This document shows positions 1-8,890 of a stretch of DNA of 64,000 bases, in pieces. This stretch comes from Ferrimonas balearica (GTDB lineage: Bacteria > Pseudomonadota > Gammaproteobacteria > Enterobacterales > Shewanellaceae). The position numbers and the translations under genes are program-made. The number at the start of each line of letters is the position of its first letter. Positions within the stretch are counted from its first letter, which is position 1. Below the pieces are notes generated by a model. It did no database searches. It was not told the DNA's origin and saw only the letters and a program-made list of their open reading frames with translations. The stretch lies in assembly GCF_019802055.1 (NCBI RefSeq), contig NZ_JAHVHW010000012.1:227321-291320 (forward strand). Reading direction: 5' to 3'.

Positions 1-193
1 TGGTGACAAACCAGTGGCTGTCCGGTTTTCCCCATCTCAGTTCCCATAGGTTTTCATCGGCAGACACCACCGCCGCGGACAAGGCCATCGGTTGTTCGGT
101 GGGCAGAGGGAGATCATTGGCTTCTGCGGCGGGCACTAAGAATACAGCAACAACGACCAGCCAACCGCAGAGGAGACGACGTGGCCGTTGCAT
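1..193 (-). CDS. Secreted protein, N-terminal part only (runs off the left edge)
   Basis: An open frame reads leftward from the ATG at 193 to the window edge without a stop, giving 64 residues. The first 25 residues form a typical Sec signal peptide: basic start (MQRPRRLL), a hydrophobic core (WLVVVAVFLV) and a cleavage site after AEA. The exported part starts NDLPLPTEQ and then LWELRWGKPDSHWFVT. I do not recognise the family. It lies just downstream of corB on the same strand, 49 bases after its stop, so it may be cotranscribed with it. The rest of the protein is outside the window. Confidence 0.6.
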   Translation of the reverse strand, partial: MQRPRRLLCGWLVVVAVFLVPAAEANDLPLPTEQPMALSAAVVSADENLWELRWGKPDSHWFVT

Positions 194-242
194 GGCTCAA
201 TCCTTTTTCGCAGCGCGGAGTCTAAGCGTAGTTGCTGAAAAA

Positions 243-1508
243 TCAGTTTGCTGACAAAAATCGGACCGATTTCACCCGGTTATCCGCCACTTCGATCACC
301 TCTAGGCCGTGGCCCTCAATCTCCAGGCGGGTTTGCGGGTCGGGAATGTCCTCGAACAGTTCCAGAATGAGGCCGTTGAGGGTTTTGGGGCCGTCGGTCG
401 GCAGGGTCCAGTGAGTTTCCCGGTTGAGATCCCGAACCGTGATGCTGGCGTCCACAATCAGGCTGCCATCCTCCTGGCGGCAAATCCCCTCGCTGGGCGG
501 CCCCTGAATGCCGGTAGTAAAGTCGCCGACGATCTCCTCCAGGATATCCTCCAGCGTCACCAGACCCTGGATATCGCCGTACTCATCCACCACCAGTCCG
601 ATGCGCTCCTTGGCTCGCTGGAACTTCAGCAGCTGCACATTCAGCGGGGTACCCTCAGGGATAAAGTAGATCTCGCGAACGGCGCGCAGCAGAGTGCTCT
701 TGTCGTTCGGCTTCTGATCCTTGGTGAACAGGCGCAGCACATCGCTCAGATGCACCACCCCAACCACATCATCGATGTTGTCCCGATAGAGCAGCACCCG
801 GGTGTGGGGGCTGTGGGTCAACTGACGGATGATCGCCCGGTAATCGTCATTGATGTCGATGGCGTAGATCTCGGCCCGGGGGATCATGATCTCCTCCACG
901 GTCACCTTTTCCAGGTCCAGAATCGACACCAGCATCTCCCGGTGGCGGCGGGGGATCAGCCCTCCGGCTTCATGCACCACGCTGCGCAGTTCGTCGGTGC
1001 TCAGATGGTCACCATCCGGGCTGCGATGGCTCAGGCGCAATACGCGCAGGATGCCGTTGCTGAGGTGGTTAACCAGCCAGACAAAGGGGTAGAACAGCGA
1101 CATCAGGGGTCGCAGTACCAGGGAGTTGGGATACGCCAGCTTTTCCGGGTATTGGGCTGCCAGGGTCTTGGGCGTGACCTCGGCAAAGATCAGGATGATA
1201 AAGGTGAGGCCGCCGGTAGCGATGGCCGGGCCCCAGTCGCCATACCAGCGCTGGCAGATGATGGTGGCCAGCGACGCTGCGGCAATGTTGACGATGTTAT
1301 TGCCGATCAGGATCAGGCCGATCAAACGGTCCGGTCGTTGCAGTAGGCGTTCGGCTCTCTGCGCCCCTTTATGACCCTTTTGGGCAAGATGGCGCAGGCG
1401 ATAGCGATTCAGCGACATCATCGCTGTTTCGGTACCGGAGAAGAATGCGGATATCAGAATTAGGAGGGCAAGAATCAGCAGTAAACTGCCCGTGGGTATG
1501 TCGTCCAA
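243..1508 (-). CDS. corB: CorB/YfjD-type CNNM-CBS membrane protein
   Basis: A 421-residue inner-membrane protein of the CNNM/HlyC-CorC family, linked to magnesium and cobalt transport or efflux. Residues 1-190 are the transmembrane CNNM (DUF21) domain, starting with the hydrophobic stretch TGSLLLILALLILISAFFSG and the SGTETAMMSLNRYR motif. A CBS pair follows at about 200-325 (IMIPRAEI, VDEYGDIQGLVTLEDILEEI), then a CorC/HlyC C-terminal domain to 421. It aligns end to end with E. coli CorB (about 428 aa). The start is a TTG at 1508: no in-frame ATG exists before residue 29, and the family N-terminus matches from this TTG. corE lies 76 bases upstream on the same strand, as in E. coli. Confidence 0.93.
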   Translation of the reverse strand: MDDIPTGSLLLILALLILISAFFSGTETAMMSLNRYRLRHLAQKGHKGAQRAERLLQRPDRLIGLILIGNNIVNIAAASLATIICQRWYGDWGPAIATGGLTFIILIFAEVTPKTLAAQYPEKLAYPNSLVLRPLMSLFYPFVWLVNHLSNGILRVLRLSHRSPDGDHLSTDELRSVVHEAGGLIPRRHREMLVSILDLEKVTVEEIMIPRAEIYAIDINDDYRAIIRQLTHSPHTRVLLYRDNIDDVVGVVHLSDVLRLFTKDQKPNDKSTLLRAVREIYFIPEGTPLNVQLLKFQRAKERIGLVVDEYGDIQGLVTLEDILEEIVGDFTTGIQGPPSEGICRQEDGSLIVDASITVRDLNRETHWTLPTDGPKTLNGLILELFEDIPDPQTRLEIEGHGLEVIEVADNRVKSVRFLSAN

Positions 1509-1522
1509 CGTAAGGTCTCTTT

Positions 1523-1576
1523 AGCCGTTCGGATCCCTAATTAAACGGCTGAGGCGCGCCCTGTCAAGGGCGCGCC
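1523..1576 (-). repeat. Two tandem stem-loops between corE and corB
   Basis: The corE-corB gap holds two back-to-back inverted repeats. GGCGCGCCC at 1553-1561 pairs with GGGCGCGCC at 1568-1576 over a 6-base loop, and AGCCGTT at 1523-1529 pairs with AACGGCT at 1544-1550. Neither is followed by a T-run on the minus strand, so they are not classical terminators. They could stabilise or process a corE-corB transcript. Confidence 0.55.
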
Positions 1577-1584
1577 CCGAATGC

Positions 1585-2373
1585 TCAGGTCAGGATCAGC
1601 TCTCGCACGATGCGAGAACCGAAGTAGGCGATGGAGAGCAGCACCGCGCCACTGAGGGTAAAGGCCACCGCAGAGCGGATGCGCATCCCTTTGGTGTGGT
1701 GTCGGGCCAGCATGATGGCGTACACCGCCCAGGCAATCATAGACAGGATCGCCTTATGCCCTTTGCCGTCGCCGAGGAAGTTCTCCAAGAACACCCAGCC
1801 GGTCAGCAGGCCCAGGGTCAGCAGAATAAAGCCGATCCAGATCAGGTGATACAACTGCTTCTCAACGGTCATCAGCGGCGGCAGGGATGGGTTCAGCATC
1901 AACTGTCGCTGCTTCAGACGCCGGTCGATGCCTGCCAACTGCAGGGCATAGAGGGCGGCGAGCAGCATAACCGCATAGGAGAGCAGGGCCAGTACCACGT
2001 GGGTCAGCACCATCGGCTCCGCTTCAAAGTGAGTGATGTACTTTGGCGGCAGCAGCCACAAGCCGACGACGGCCAGGATGGCGCACAGGTAGACCGCGGG
2101 GGAGACCACCAGCACTTTCATGCGGGGCATCATGACGGTCACCGACAGGGTGATGATCCACACCAGCAGAGAGAGGGTGTTGGTCAAACTGAAGTTCTGG
2201 CCATCCTTCATCAGAATGGCGTCGCCCAACACCAGAGCGTGTGCGGCAACCGCAACACCGGCAGAGAGGGTGATCAGCTTGCGGTTGGGGCCTTCTGGGG
2301 CCAACAGCCGGGAAGCCAACAGATAGAAAGCGATGGCGTATCCGAGGATCGCCACGACCGCGAATAACTCCAT
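1585..2373 (-). CDS. corE: CorE/YpjD cytochrome c assembly-type membrane protein
   Basis: A 262-residue polytopic membrane protein of the cytochrome c assembly (CcsA-like) family, equivalent to E. coli YpjD/CorE, which was named for a role with CorB in divalent-metal resistance. About eight hydrophobic segments are visible from MELFAVVAILGYAIAFYLL to the C-terminal SGAVLLSIAYFG. It starts at the ATG at 2373 and is divergent from ffh with corB downstream, the same arrangement as in E. coli. The transport role is inferred from family and synteny; the CcsA-like fold could also mean an untested redox or haem-handling function. Confidence 0.88.
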   Translation of the reverse strand: MELFAVVAILGYAIAFYLLASRLLAPEGPNRKLITLSAGVAVAAHALVLGDAILMKDGQNFSLTNTLSLLVWIITLSVTVMMPRMKVLVVSPAVYLCAILAVVGLWLLPPKYITHFEAEPMVLTHVVLALLSYAVMLLAALYALQLAGIDRRLKQRQLMLNPSLPPLMTVEKQLYHLIWIGFILLTLGLLTGWVFLENFLGDGKGHKAILSMIAWAVYAIMLARHHTKGMRIRSAVAFTLSGAVLLSIAYFGSRIVRELILT

Positions 2374-2497
2374 GATGTCCCTTTTTCGCAGTTAGAGCGC
2401 TGATAAATAAGGTCGCGCAGAGCACCTTTGGCTAGCTTAACACGGGCTCGGGGCGGAGCGCATCGGGGGGGGAGGTCAAGATGTGATCTGGGCTTGA

Positions 2498-2527
2498 TTG
2501 AGTTTAACTTCACCGGCTCGCTATAAT
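2498..2527 (+). promoter_or_regulatory. Sigma70 promoter of ffh
   Basis: TTGAGT at 2498-2503 and a perfect TATAAT at 2522-2527 are separated by 18 bases. Transcription would start near 2534, leaving a 5' leader of only about 25 nt before the ffh ATG at 2559, with no clear Shine-Dalgarno sequence in it. Confidence 0.7.
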
Positions 2528-2558
2528 GCGTCCTCATTTGTATTACTGTGGTGCGGCG

Positions 2559-3926
2559 ATGTTCCAGAATCTTTCCGAGCGCTTGAACCAAACGCTGAAA
2601 AACATCAGCGGCCGAGGTCGACTGACCGAGGACAACATCAAAGACACTCTGCGCGAAGTGCGCATGGCGCTTTTGGAAGCGGACGTGGCCCTGCCGGTGG
2701 TGCGCGAATTCATCAATAAGGTTCGCGAGCGCGCAGTGGGCACCGAGGTGTCCAAGAGCCTAACGCCGGGCCAGGCCTTCATTAAGATCGTTCGCACCGA
2801 GATGGAAGCGGCGATGGGGGAGGCCAACGAAGCCCTCAACCTGGCCGCCCAGCCACCGGCCGTGATCATGATGGCGGGTCTGCAGGGTGCCGGTAAAACC
2901 ACCTCTGTGGGCAAGCTGGCCAAGTTCCTGAAAGAGCGCCACAAGAAATCTGTGCTGGTGGTCAGTGCGGACGTATACCGTCCTGCGGCCATCAAGCAGT
3001 TGGAGACCCTGGCGACCGATATCGGTGTGGAGTTCTTCCCCTCCAGCATCGAACAGAAGCCGGTCGACATCGCCAATGCGGCCATCGACCACGCCAAGAA
3101 GAAGTTCTTCGATGTAGTGATTGTCGATACCGCGGGTCGTCTGCACGTTGACGGCGAGATGATGGAGGAGATTAAAGCCCTCCATGCGGCCATTAACCCG
3201 GTCGAGACCCTGTTTACCGTTGATGCCATGACGGGTCAGGATGCGGCGAACACCGCCAAGGCCTTTAATGACGCGCTGCCGCTGACCGGTGTGATTCTGA
3301 CCAAGGTGGATGGTGACGCCCGTGGCGGTGCCGCCCTCTCCATCCGTCACATCACCGGTAAGCCGATCAAGTTCCTGGGTGTCGGTGAGAAGACCGAAGC
3401 CCTTGAGCCGTTCCACCCGGACCGTGTGGCCTCCCGAATCCTTGGCATGGGCGACGTGCTCTCCCTTATCGAAGAGGTGGAAGCCAAGGTCGACAAGCAG
3501 CAAGCGGAAAAGCTGGCGACCAAGCTGAAGAAGGGTGAGGGCTTTGACCTCAACGACTTCCGTGACCAGCTTCAGCAGATGCACAACATGGGCGGCATGA
3601 TGGGGATGCTGGAGAAACTGCCCGGCATGAACCAACTGCCCGCAGATGCTCTGGCTCAGGTTCAGGACAATAAAATCACTCGCCAGATGGAAGCGATCAT
3701 CAACTCCATGACCCCGAAGGAGCGTGCGCGCCCCGACATCATCAAGGGCAGCCGGAAAAAGCGGATCGCCGCAGGCTCCGGTACCCAGCTTCAGGATGTG
3801 AACCGTCTGCTTAAGCAGTTCACCCAGATGCAGAAAATGATGAAGAAGATGAAGGGCGGCGGTCTCAAGAAGATGATGCGCAGCATGGGTGGCATGATGC
3901 CCCCCGGAATGAAATTTCCACGCTAA
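2559..3926 (+). CDS. ffh: Signal recognition particle protein Ffh (SRP54)
   Basis: The GTPase subunit of the signal recognition particle, which with 4.5S RNA delivers nascent inner-membrane proteins to FtsY. 455 residues (E. coli 453). The N domain spans 1-90. The G domain has the P-loop GLQGAGKTT at 107-115, then DTAGR and TKVDGDARGG. The methionine-rich M domain forms the C-terminal third (QMHNMGGMMGMLEKLPGMN, ending MGGMMPPGMKFPR). The ATG at 2559 (MFQNLSERLNQ) matches the family start; the frame continues 11 codons upstream to another ATG, but that overlaps the -10 box at 2522-2527. An inverted repeat (AAAAGTCT at 3925, AGACTTT at 3953) follows the stop but has no T-run. Confidence 0.97.
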   Translation: MFQNLSERLNQTLKNISGRGRLTEDNIKDTLREVRMALLEADVALPVVREFINKVRERAVGTEVSKSLTPGQAFIKIVRTEMEAAMGEANEALNLAAQPPAVIMMAGLQGAGKTTSVGKLAKFLKERHKKSVLVVSADVYRPAAIKQLETLATDIGVEFFPSSIEQKPVDIANAAIDHAKKKFFDVVIVDTAGRLHVDGEMMEEIKALHAAINPVETLFTVDAMTGQDAANTAKAFNDALPLTGVILTKVDGDARGGAALSIRHITGKPIKFLGVGEKTEALEPFHPDRVASRILGMGDVLSLIEEVEAKVDKQQAEKLATKLKKGEGFDLNDFRDQLQQMHNMGGMMGMLEKLPGMNQLPADALAQVQDNKITRQMEAIINSMTPKERARPDIIKGSRKKRIAAGSGTQLQDVNRLLKQFTQMQKMMKKMKGGGLKKMMRSMGGMMPPGMKFPR

Positions 3927-4008
3927 AAGTCTGACTTAGCCCAGGCCGGTCTAGACTTTCCTGTCAGGCATACCGGCCATCGGGGCGATCACTTTCTAGC
4001 CCGCGAGG

Positions 4009-4036
4009 TTGCATTGAGCTTAGGTTCAGGTAAAAT
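4009..4036 (+). promoter_or_regulatory. Candidate promoter of the rpsP-rplS operon
   Basis: TTGCAT at 4009-4014 and TAAAAT at 4031-4036 are separated by 16 bases, about 75 bases before the rpsP start. The match is moderate; it is the best promoter-like pair in the ffh-rpsP gap. Confidence 0.5.
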
Positions 4037-4054
4037 CGGCGGGCTTTCTATCTT

Positions 4055-4078
4055 GGGGCCGTTGCGGCCCCTGTTTTA
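4055..4078 (+). terminator. Terminator-like hairpin in the rpsP leader
   Basis: GGGGCC at 4055-4060 and GGCCCC at 4066-4071 pair over a 5-base loop and are followed by TGTTTTATT. It lies downstream of the candidate promoter and upstream of the rpsP ribosome-binding site, so it would act inside the leader as an attenuator, or else terminate ffh read-through. Confidence 0.5.
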
Positions 4079-4112
4079 TTGCTTGCAAACACCATTAGAG
4101 GATGTAAACCGT

Positions 4113-4364
4113 ATGGTAACCATTCGTTTGGCTCGTGGCGGCGCGAAAAAGCGTCCCTTCTACTCCGTTGTAGTAGCGGACAGCCGTAACGCCCGTGACG
4201 GCCGTTTCATTGAAAAAGTGGGTTTCTTTAACCCGATCGCTGCTGGTCAAGAAGAAAAGCTGCGTATTGATCTGGAGCGCGTAGAGCACTGGATCAACAA
4301 CGGCGCTGCGGTTTCTGACCGTGTAGCTACCCTGATCAAGGACGCCCGCAAAGCGGCTGCCTAA
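4113..4364 (+). CDS. rpsP: Ribosomal protein bS16
   Basis: Small-subunit protein of 83 residues (E. coli 82), starting [20 protein letters not shown] and carrying the conserved [10 protein letters not shown] segment. It binds 16S rRNA and is needed for 30S assembly. The ATG at 4113 is chosen because the family starts here and AGAGG lies about 11 bases upstream; the frame is open further upstream, through the leader hairpin, but that part has no similarity. It is the first gene of the rpsP-rimM-trmD-rplS operon, with rimM 24 bases downstream. Confidence 0.97.
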   Translation: MVTIRLARGGAKKRPFYSVVVADSRNARDGRFIEKVGFFNPIAAGQEEKLRIDLERVEHWINNGAAVSDRVATLIKDARKAAA

Positions 4365-4388
4365 GTCAGGATTGGGTAGGTAAGGTTG

Positions 4389-4916
4389 ATGTCCAACATG
4401 GAACAGATCGTCGTCGGTCGTCTTGGCTCGGCGTACGGTATCCGCGGTTGGCTGAAGGTCAACGCCTTTACCGACTCACTCGAAGGCATCTTTGAGTACT
4501 CTCCCTGGCTGATTTTCTACCAGGGAAAATGGCAAGAGGTGAAGGTGGCCGATTGGCGCCGTCACAACAACGGCATCATCTGCCGGCTGGAAGGGGTCGA
4601 AGACCGCAACCAGGCGGAGCAGTACACCAACTGTGATGTTGCTATCTTGTCGGCGCAGCTTGAGGCGCTGCCAGAAGACGAGTTCTACTGGCGTGATCTG
4701 ATGGGCTGTACCGTGGTGAACACCCAAGGCTACGACATGGGTAAGGTGACCGGCTTGCTGGAAACCGGATCCAATGACGTGCTGGAAGTGGAAGCCAAGA
4801 GTAACGATGCGTTCGGCAAGCGGGAGCGTTTGATTCCGTTTGTAACCGAGCAGTTCATCCTTGAGGTGGACACGCTGGGTAAAAAAATTGTCGTCGACTG
4901 GGACCCCAGTTTTTAA
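4389..4916 (+). CDS. rimM: 16S rRNA processing/maturation factor RimM
   Basis: A 175-residue 30S maturation factor that acts on the 16S rRNA 3' domain and binds S19. The N-terminal barrel has [20 protein letters not shown], and the C-terminal PRC barrel has YWRDLMGC and [12 protein letters not shown], ending IVVDWDPSF as in E. coli RimM. The ATG at 4389 follows TAAGG closely; the ATG at 4398 is equally possible and would shorten the product by three residues. It is second in the operon, with trmD 17 bases downstream. Confidence 0.95.
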   Translation: MSNMEQIVVGRLGSAYGIRGWLKVNAFTDSLEGIFEYSPWLIFYQGKWQEVKVADWRRHNNGIICRLEGVEDRNQAEQYTNCDVAILSAQLEALPEDEFYWRDLMGCTVVNTQGYDMGKVTGLLETGSNDVLEVEAKSNDAFGKRERLIPFVTEQFILEVDTLGKKIVVDWDPSF

Positions 4917-4933
4917 ATAGCGAGGAAAATCCC

Positions 4934-5680
4934 ATGTGGTTAGGGGTAGTAACCCTCTTCCCAGAGATGTTCCGAGCCATCACTGACTTTGGGGTGACTG
5001 GTCGGGCCGTGAAAAATGGCCTTATTCAGGTACAAACGTGGAATCCTCGTGATTTCACAACGGATCGCCATCGTACCGTGGACGATCGCCCCTACGGCGG
5101 CGGCCCCGGAATGTTGATGATGGTCGAGCCATTGCGTGAAGCCATCCGCGCTGCCAAGGCAGAGGCGGGGGAGGGAGCCAAGGTGATTTACCTGTCTCCT
5201 CAGGGGCGTCCGCTGACTCAACCTGGTGTTGAACAGTTGGCCACCTATGAGCGCATGGTGCTGGTGTGCGGTCGGTACGAAGGTATCGATGAGCGCATCA
5301 TCCAAAGCGAAGTGGATGAGGAGTGGTCCGTTGGTGACTATGTCCTCAGTGGCGGTGAACTGCCGGCCATGAACCTAATCGACGCGGTGTCCCGTTTGGT
5401 GCCCGGCGTCCTTGGGAAAGCGGCTTCGGCAGAGCAGGACTCCTTTTCGGATGGCTTGCTGGACTGTCCCCACTATACTCGTCCAGAAGTTCTGGATGGG
5501 GCAGCGGTACCTGAAGTGCTGTTGAGCGGCAACCATGAATTGATCCGGAAATGGCGCCTTAAGCAGTCCCTTGGACGCACCTGGGCGCGACGACCGGAAC
5601 TGTTAAATAACCTAGCTCTGACTGACGAGCAGGCAAAACTGCTTGCTGAGTTCGTGACCGAACAACAGATCGAACGTTAG
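4934..5680 (+). CDS. trmD: tRNA (guanine-N1)-methyltransferase TrmD
   Basis: A 248-residue SPOUT-class enzyme (E. coli 255) that makes m1G37 in tRNAs reading CNN codons, preventing +1 frameshifting. Family motifs are clear: [13 protein letters not shown] at the start, [27 protein letters not shown] and the trefoil-knot SAM-binding segment [15 protein letters not shown]. The C-terminal DNA-binding-like domain carries YTRPEVLDG. It starts at the ATG at 4934 with GCGAGGA just upstream. Third gene of the rpsP operon. Confidence 0.97.
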   Translation: MWLGVVTLFPEMFRAITDFGVTGRAVKNGLIQVQTWNPRDFTTDRHRTVDDRPYGGGPGMLMMVEPLREAIRAAKAEAGEGAKVIYLSPQGRPLTQPGVEQLATYERMVLVCGRYEGIDERIIQSEVDEEWSVGDYVLSGGELPAMNLIDAVSRLVPGVLGKAASAEQDSFSDGLLDCPHYTRPEVLDGAAVPEVLLSGNHELIRKWRLKQSLGRTWARRPELLNNLALTDEQAKLLAEFVTEQQIER

Positions 5681-5713
5681 AGTTTTCAGTATATCTAGGA
5701 TGAGAGTTTAATT

Positions 5714-6061
5714 ATGAGCAACATCATCAAGCAGATTGAACAAGAGCAGATGAAGAGCGACGTTCCGGCTTTTGGCCCGGGTGACACCGTCGTTGTTCAA
5801 GTACGTGTAACTGAAGGCGACAAAACTCGTCTGCAGGCTTTCGAGGGCGTGGTTATCGCTAAGCGTAACCGTGGTCTGCACTCTGCGTTCACTGTTCGTA
5901 AGATCTCTAATGGTGAAGGCGTAGAGCGTGCGTTCCAGACTCACTCTCCGCTGGTAGAAAGCATCACCGTTAAGCGCCGCGGCCGTGTACGTCGTGCCAA
6001 GCTGTACTACCTGCGTGAGCGCAGTGGTAAGTCTGCACGTATCCGTGAGCGTCTGAACTAA
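5714..6061 (+). CDS. rplS: Ribosomal protein bL19
   Basis: Large-subunit protein of 115 residues, the same length as in E. coli, located at the 30S-50S interface. Recognisable segments are [22 protein letters not shown], here split across the first half, then [12 protein letters not shown] and [19 protein letters not shown] near the end. Last gene of the rpsP-rimM-trmD-rplS operon, followed at once by a strong terminator. Confidence 0.97.
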   Translation: MSNIIKQIEQEQMKSDVPAFGPGDTVVVQVRVTEGDKTRLQAFEGVVIAKRNRGLHSAFTVRKISNGEGVERAFQTHSPLVESITVKRRGRVRRAKLYYLRERSGKSARIRERLN

Positions 6062-6090
6062 GCATCGCTTAGTCCACCGCAAGCACACTC

Positions 6091-6120
6091 AAGCCCGCCT
6101 TTATGGCGGGCTTGTTCGTT
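6091..6120 (+). terminator. Intrinsic terminator of the rpsP-rplS operon
   Basis: AAGCCCGCC at 6091-6099 pairs with GGCGGGCTT at 6105-6113 over a 5-base loop; a T-rich tail (GTTCGTTT) follows. Confidence 0.85.
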
Positions 6121-6263
6121 TCCCTACCATAAAAAATAGCGATTTCATCTCTTTCGGGGCCATTTCGGCTCCAATTGCCGGTTTACATCAATTGTCAGTG
6201 TGGCACTCTGTCTGAAGACCGCGATACTGCGGCGTGTGCATGGTATTAAGACGGAGAAACACT

Positions 6264-7340
6264 ATGCAGAAGGACAGCATCAACAACATCCATATCGACT
6301 CGGAACGAGTCCTCATCACTCCGGCCGAGCTTAAGGCCGAACTGCCGCTGTCCGACCACGCCTATCGATATATCCTGGATGCCCGCCAAACCGTTGCCGA
6401 CATCGTTCACAAACGCGATAACCGCATCCTGGTGGTGGCAGGGCCCTGCTCGATTCACGATGTGGAAGCGGCCAAGGAGTACGCCCTTAAGCTGAAGAAG
6501 CTGCATGAGGAGCTTAAAGGGCAGTTCTACATCCTGATGCGGGTCTACTTTGAGAAACCGCGTACCACCGTGGGCTGGAAAGGCCTGATCAACGATCCCG
6601 ATATGGACGGCTCCTTTAATGTGGAGAAGGGGCTGCGGCAGGCGCGCGAGCTGCTGATCTGGCTGGCTGAGCTGGAGTTGCCGGTGGCGACTGAAGCGTT
6701 GGATCCGATCAGTCCTCAGTACCTCAGTGAACTGTTTGCCTGGTCCGCCATTGGAGCTCGTACCACCGAATCCCAGACGCACCGTGAGATGGCCTCCGGC
6801 CTGTCGATGCCGGTGGGGTTCAAAAACGGTACCGACGGCAAGCTGGGTGTGGCGATCAACGCCCTGCAGGCCGCTTCGCACTCACACCGCTTTATGGGGA
6901 TCAATCAGGCGGGCCAGGTTGCCCTGCTGCAAACCCAGGGCAACCCGGATGGTCACGTGATTCTGCGCGGTGGTAAGCAGCCCAACTACGATTCCGTTAA
7001 CGTGGCGATGTGTGCCCAGGAGCTTCACGCCGCTGGATTGAATGCCCGACTGGTGATCGACTGCAGCCACGGCAACTCCTCCAAAGATCCCGCCCGGCAG
7101 CCCCTGGTGGCCCAGAACGTATTCCACCAGATCCTGGAGGGCAATACCTCCATCATCGGCATCATGCTGGAGAGCCACCTGAAGGAGGGAGCGCAGAGCG
7201 CCAACACCCCTCGGGATCAGCTTGAGTACGGCCTCTCCATCACCGATGCCTGCATCGACTGGGGTACTACCGAATCCCTGCTTCGGGTTGGTGCCGAGGC
7301 CCTGGGCCCAATGTTGGCCAATCGATTTAAGGAGGCCTGA
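6264..7340 (+). CDS. aroF: DAHP synthase, class I-alpha (AroF-type)
   Basis: 3-Deoxy-D-arabino-heptulosonate-7-phosphate synthase, which condenses phosphoenolpyruvate with erythrose 4-phosphate in the first step of the shikimate pathway. 358 residues. All active-site motifs are present: AGPCSIHD (metal-binding Cys), [14 protein letters not shown] (PEP-binding Lys and Arg), [20 protein letters not shown] and DCSHGNSSK. The ATG at 6264 has ACGGAGA 6-12 bases upstream and matches the family start; the frame is open ten codons further up without support. It overlaps tyrA by one base. Position next to rplS and tyrA argues for the tyrosine-regulated AroF isoenzyme. I looked for TyrR boxes upstream and found none convincing. 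Confidence 0.95.
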   Translation: MQKDSINNIHIDSERVLITPAELKAELPLSDHAYRYILDARQTVADIVHKRDNRILVVAGPCSIHDVEAAKEYALKLKKLHEELKGQFYILMRVYFEKPRTTVGWKGLINDPDMDGSFNVEKGLRQARELLIWLAELELPVATEALDPISPQYLSELFAWSAIGARTTESQTHREMASGLSMPVGFKNGTDGKLGVAINALQAASHSHRFMGINQAGQVALLQTQGNPDGHVILRGGKQPNYDSVNVAMCAQELHAAGLNARLVIDCSHGNSSKDPARQPLVAQNVFHQILEGNTSIIGIMLESHLKEGAQSANTPRDQLEYGLSITDACIDWGTTESLLRVGAEALGPMLANRFKEA

Positions 7341-8476
7341 TGGCTGAGCCGAGTAGCGCTGCCCTGGACGCCTTACGGGGACAGATTGATGAGGTCGATC
7401 AGGAGATGCTGGCGCTGTTGCGTCGGCGTCTCGACCTGGTGGGTCAGGTGGGGACCATCAAACACAAAGAGGGTGTGCCCATCTACGCCCCGAAGCGGGA
7501 AGCCAGCATGCTGGCCAAGCGCCGGGCGGAAGCGGAAGCGATGGGCGTACCGCCGCAGCTGATCGAGGATCTGCTTCGACGCATCATGCGGGAGTCCTAC
7601 GTTTCTGAGAAGGATGTCGGCTTTAAGCGGGTGCACGATACCCTTGGGCCGATCGTTATCGTCGGTGGTGGCGGTAAGCTGGGCAGCCTGTTTGCCCAGC
7701 TGTTTACGCTCTCCGGGTACGAGGTTCGTATTCTGGAGGAGGGGGACTGGGATCAGGCTGAAGCCCTGGTCTCTGATGCTGGAATGGTGGTGGTCAGCGT
7801 GCCGATCGACAAAACCTGTGAGGTGATCGAACGGTTACCAACACTGCCTCAGGATTGCCTGCTGGTGGATCTGACCTCCATCAAACAGGCCCCTCTTGCG
7901 GCGATGCTTAAGTCTCATCCCGGGCCCGTTCTCGGCTTGCACCCCATGTTCGGTCCGGATGTCTCCTCCCTGGCGAAGCAGGTGGTGGTGGTGTGTCATG
8001 GTCGGGGCGAGGAGCAGTACCAGTGGCTGCTGAAACAGATCGCCATCTGGGGGGCCCGACTGCATGAGGCACCCGCCTCTGAGCACGATCAGGCGATGCA
8101 ACTGGTTCAGGCGATGCGCCACTTCACCGCCTTTGTGTATGGTCTGCACCTGAAGCGGGAGCATGCTGACATCGAGCAGTTATTGCAGTTCAGCTCCCCC
8201 ATCTACCGTCTGGAACTGGCGATGGTGGGCCGTCTTTTTGCCCAGGATCCCAGCCTGTACGCCGACATCATCTTCGCCCAGCCGGATGCCCTGGCCCGGG
8301 CCCGGCATTATCTGGATCGTTATCAGGAAGCGCTGGCGCTGCTGGAAGCGGGGGATAAGGCGGGCTTCGAAGCGCTGTTTGACGATGTGGCTCAATGGTT
8401 TGGTGATTTCGCCCAGCAGTTCCGGGTGGAGAGCGCCAACATGTTGATGGCTGCCAATGACAGTCGCAGTGGCTGA
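7340..8476 (+). CDS. tyrA: Bifunctional chorismate mutase/prephenate dehydrogenase TyrA
   Basis: A 378-residue enzyme (E. coli 373) converting chorismate to prephenate and on to 4-hydroxyphenylpyruvate, the tyrosine branch. The AroQ-type chorismate mutase domain covers residues 1-90 ([20 protein letters not shown]). The NAD-binding domain starts near 105 with [18 protein letters not shown], and the helical dehydrogenase domain holds LHPMFGPD and [11 protein letters not shown]. Its ATG shares the A of the aroF stop (TGATG), with AAGGAGG inside the end of aroF, so the two genes are translationally coupled. Confidence 0.97.
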   Translation: MAEPSSAALDALRGQIDEVDQEMLALLRRRLDLVGQVGTIKHKEGVPIYAPKREASMLAKRRAEAEAMGVPPQLIEDLLRRIMRESYVSEKDVGFKRVHDTLGPIVIVGGGGKLGSLFAQLFTLSGYEVRILEEGDWDQAEALVSDAGMVVVSVPIDKTCEVIERLPTLPQDCLLVDLTSIKQAPLAAMLKSHPGPVLGLHPMFGPDVSSLAKQVVVVCHGRGEEQYQWLLKQIAIWGARLHEAPASEHDQAMQLVQAMRHFTAFVYGLHLKREHADIEQLLQFSSPIYRLELAMVGRLFAQDPSLYADIIFAQPDALARARHYLDRYQEALALLEAGDKAGFEALFDDVAQWFGDFAQQFRVESANMLMAANDSRSG

Positions 8477-8520
8477 CAGCGCCCCGTGCGGCTGCTAGGG
8501 TGTGTCTGAGGAGGCAACCT

Positions 8521-8796
8521 ATGGGCTCCATCCATATTGAACGGTCTCACGACCTTTCCGTTGCCGAGCTGGACGCACTGGTCAGTGATCTGTCCGGACA
8601 GCTGGCACGGGAGTACCAACTGCGTGTGCAGAGGCGGGGGGATATGGTCCACTTTTCCCGCAATGGGGCGCGGGGGACTTTGTTGCCCGGCCCCTCCCAT
8701 CTGGTGATCACTCTGGAACTGGGCTTCCTGCTGAGGCCGTTCCGGGATGGCATTCACCAGGCGATTGAACGACAGTTGGATGCGCTGTTAGGCTAA
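8521..8796 (+). CDS. PHA-system family small protein (PHA_gran_rgn)
   Basis: A 91-residue soluble protein that looks like the polyhydroxyalkanoic acid system family often found by phasin and PHA genes. Recognisable parts are MGSIHIERSHDLS and the repeated leucine-rich end GIHQAIERQLDALLG. The ATG at 8521 follows GAGGAGG by about six bases; the frame extends seven codons upstream without support. It has its own terminator before the phasins. The biochemical role of the family is not settled. No PHA synthase (phaC) is in the window. Confidence 0.7.
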   Translation: MGSIHIERSHDLSVAELDALVSDLSGQLAREYQLRVQRRGDMVHFSRNGARGTLLPGPSHLVITLELGFLLRPFRDGIHQAIERQLDALLG

Positions 8797-8797
8797 T

Positions 8798-8829
8798 AAA
8801 AAAACGGGACGATATTCGTCCCGTTTTTT
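8798..8829 (+). terminator. Intrinsic terminator after the PHA-system gene
   Basis: ACGGGACGA at 8804-8812 pairs with TCGTCCCGT at 8816-8824 over a 3-base loop, with an A-run before and six Ts after; it could work in both directions. Confidence 0.9.
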
Positions 8830-8890
8830 GATCCAGAGCAAGCTTTTACCCCTCCTTTAGAGCGCCGATTCTAGACCCGCTTCATACCCT

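Noticed and set aside
3925..3959. Terminator of ffh formed by AAAAGTCT and AGACTTT
   Set aside because: The loop is about 20 bases and no T-run follows the stem, so intrinsic termination is unlikely.
6121..6263. TyrR boxes upstream of aroF
   Set aside because: TTTACA at 6182-6187 looks like half a box, but the partner 12 bases upstream (TCCAAT) lacks the essential G of TGTAAA. I also could not settle on a -35/-10 pair.
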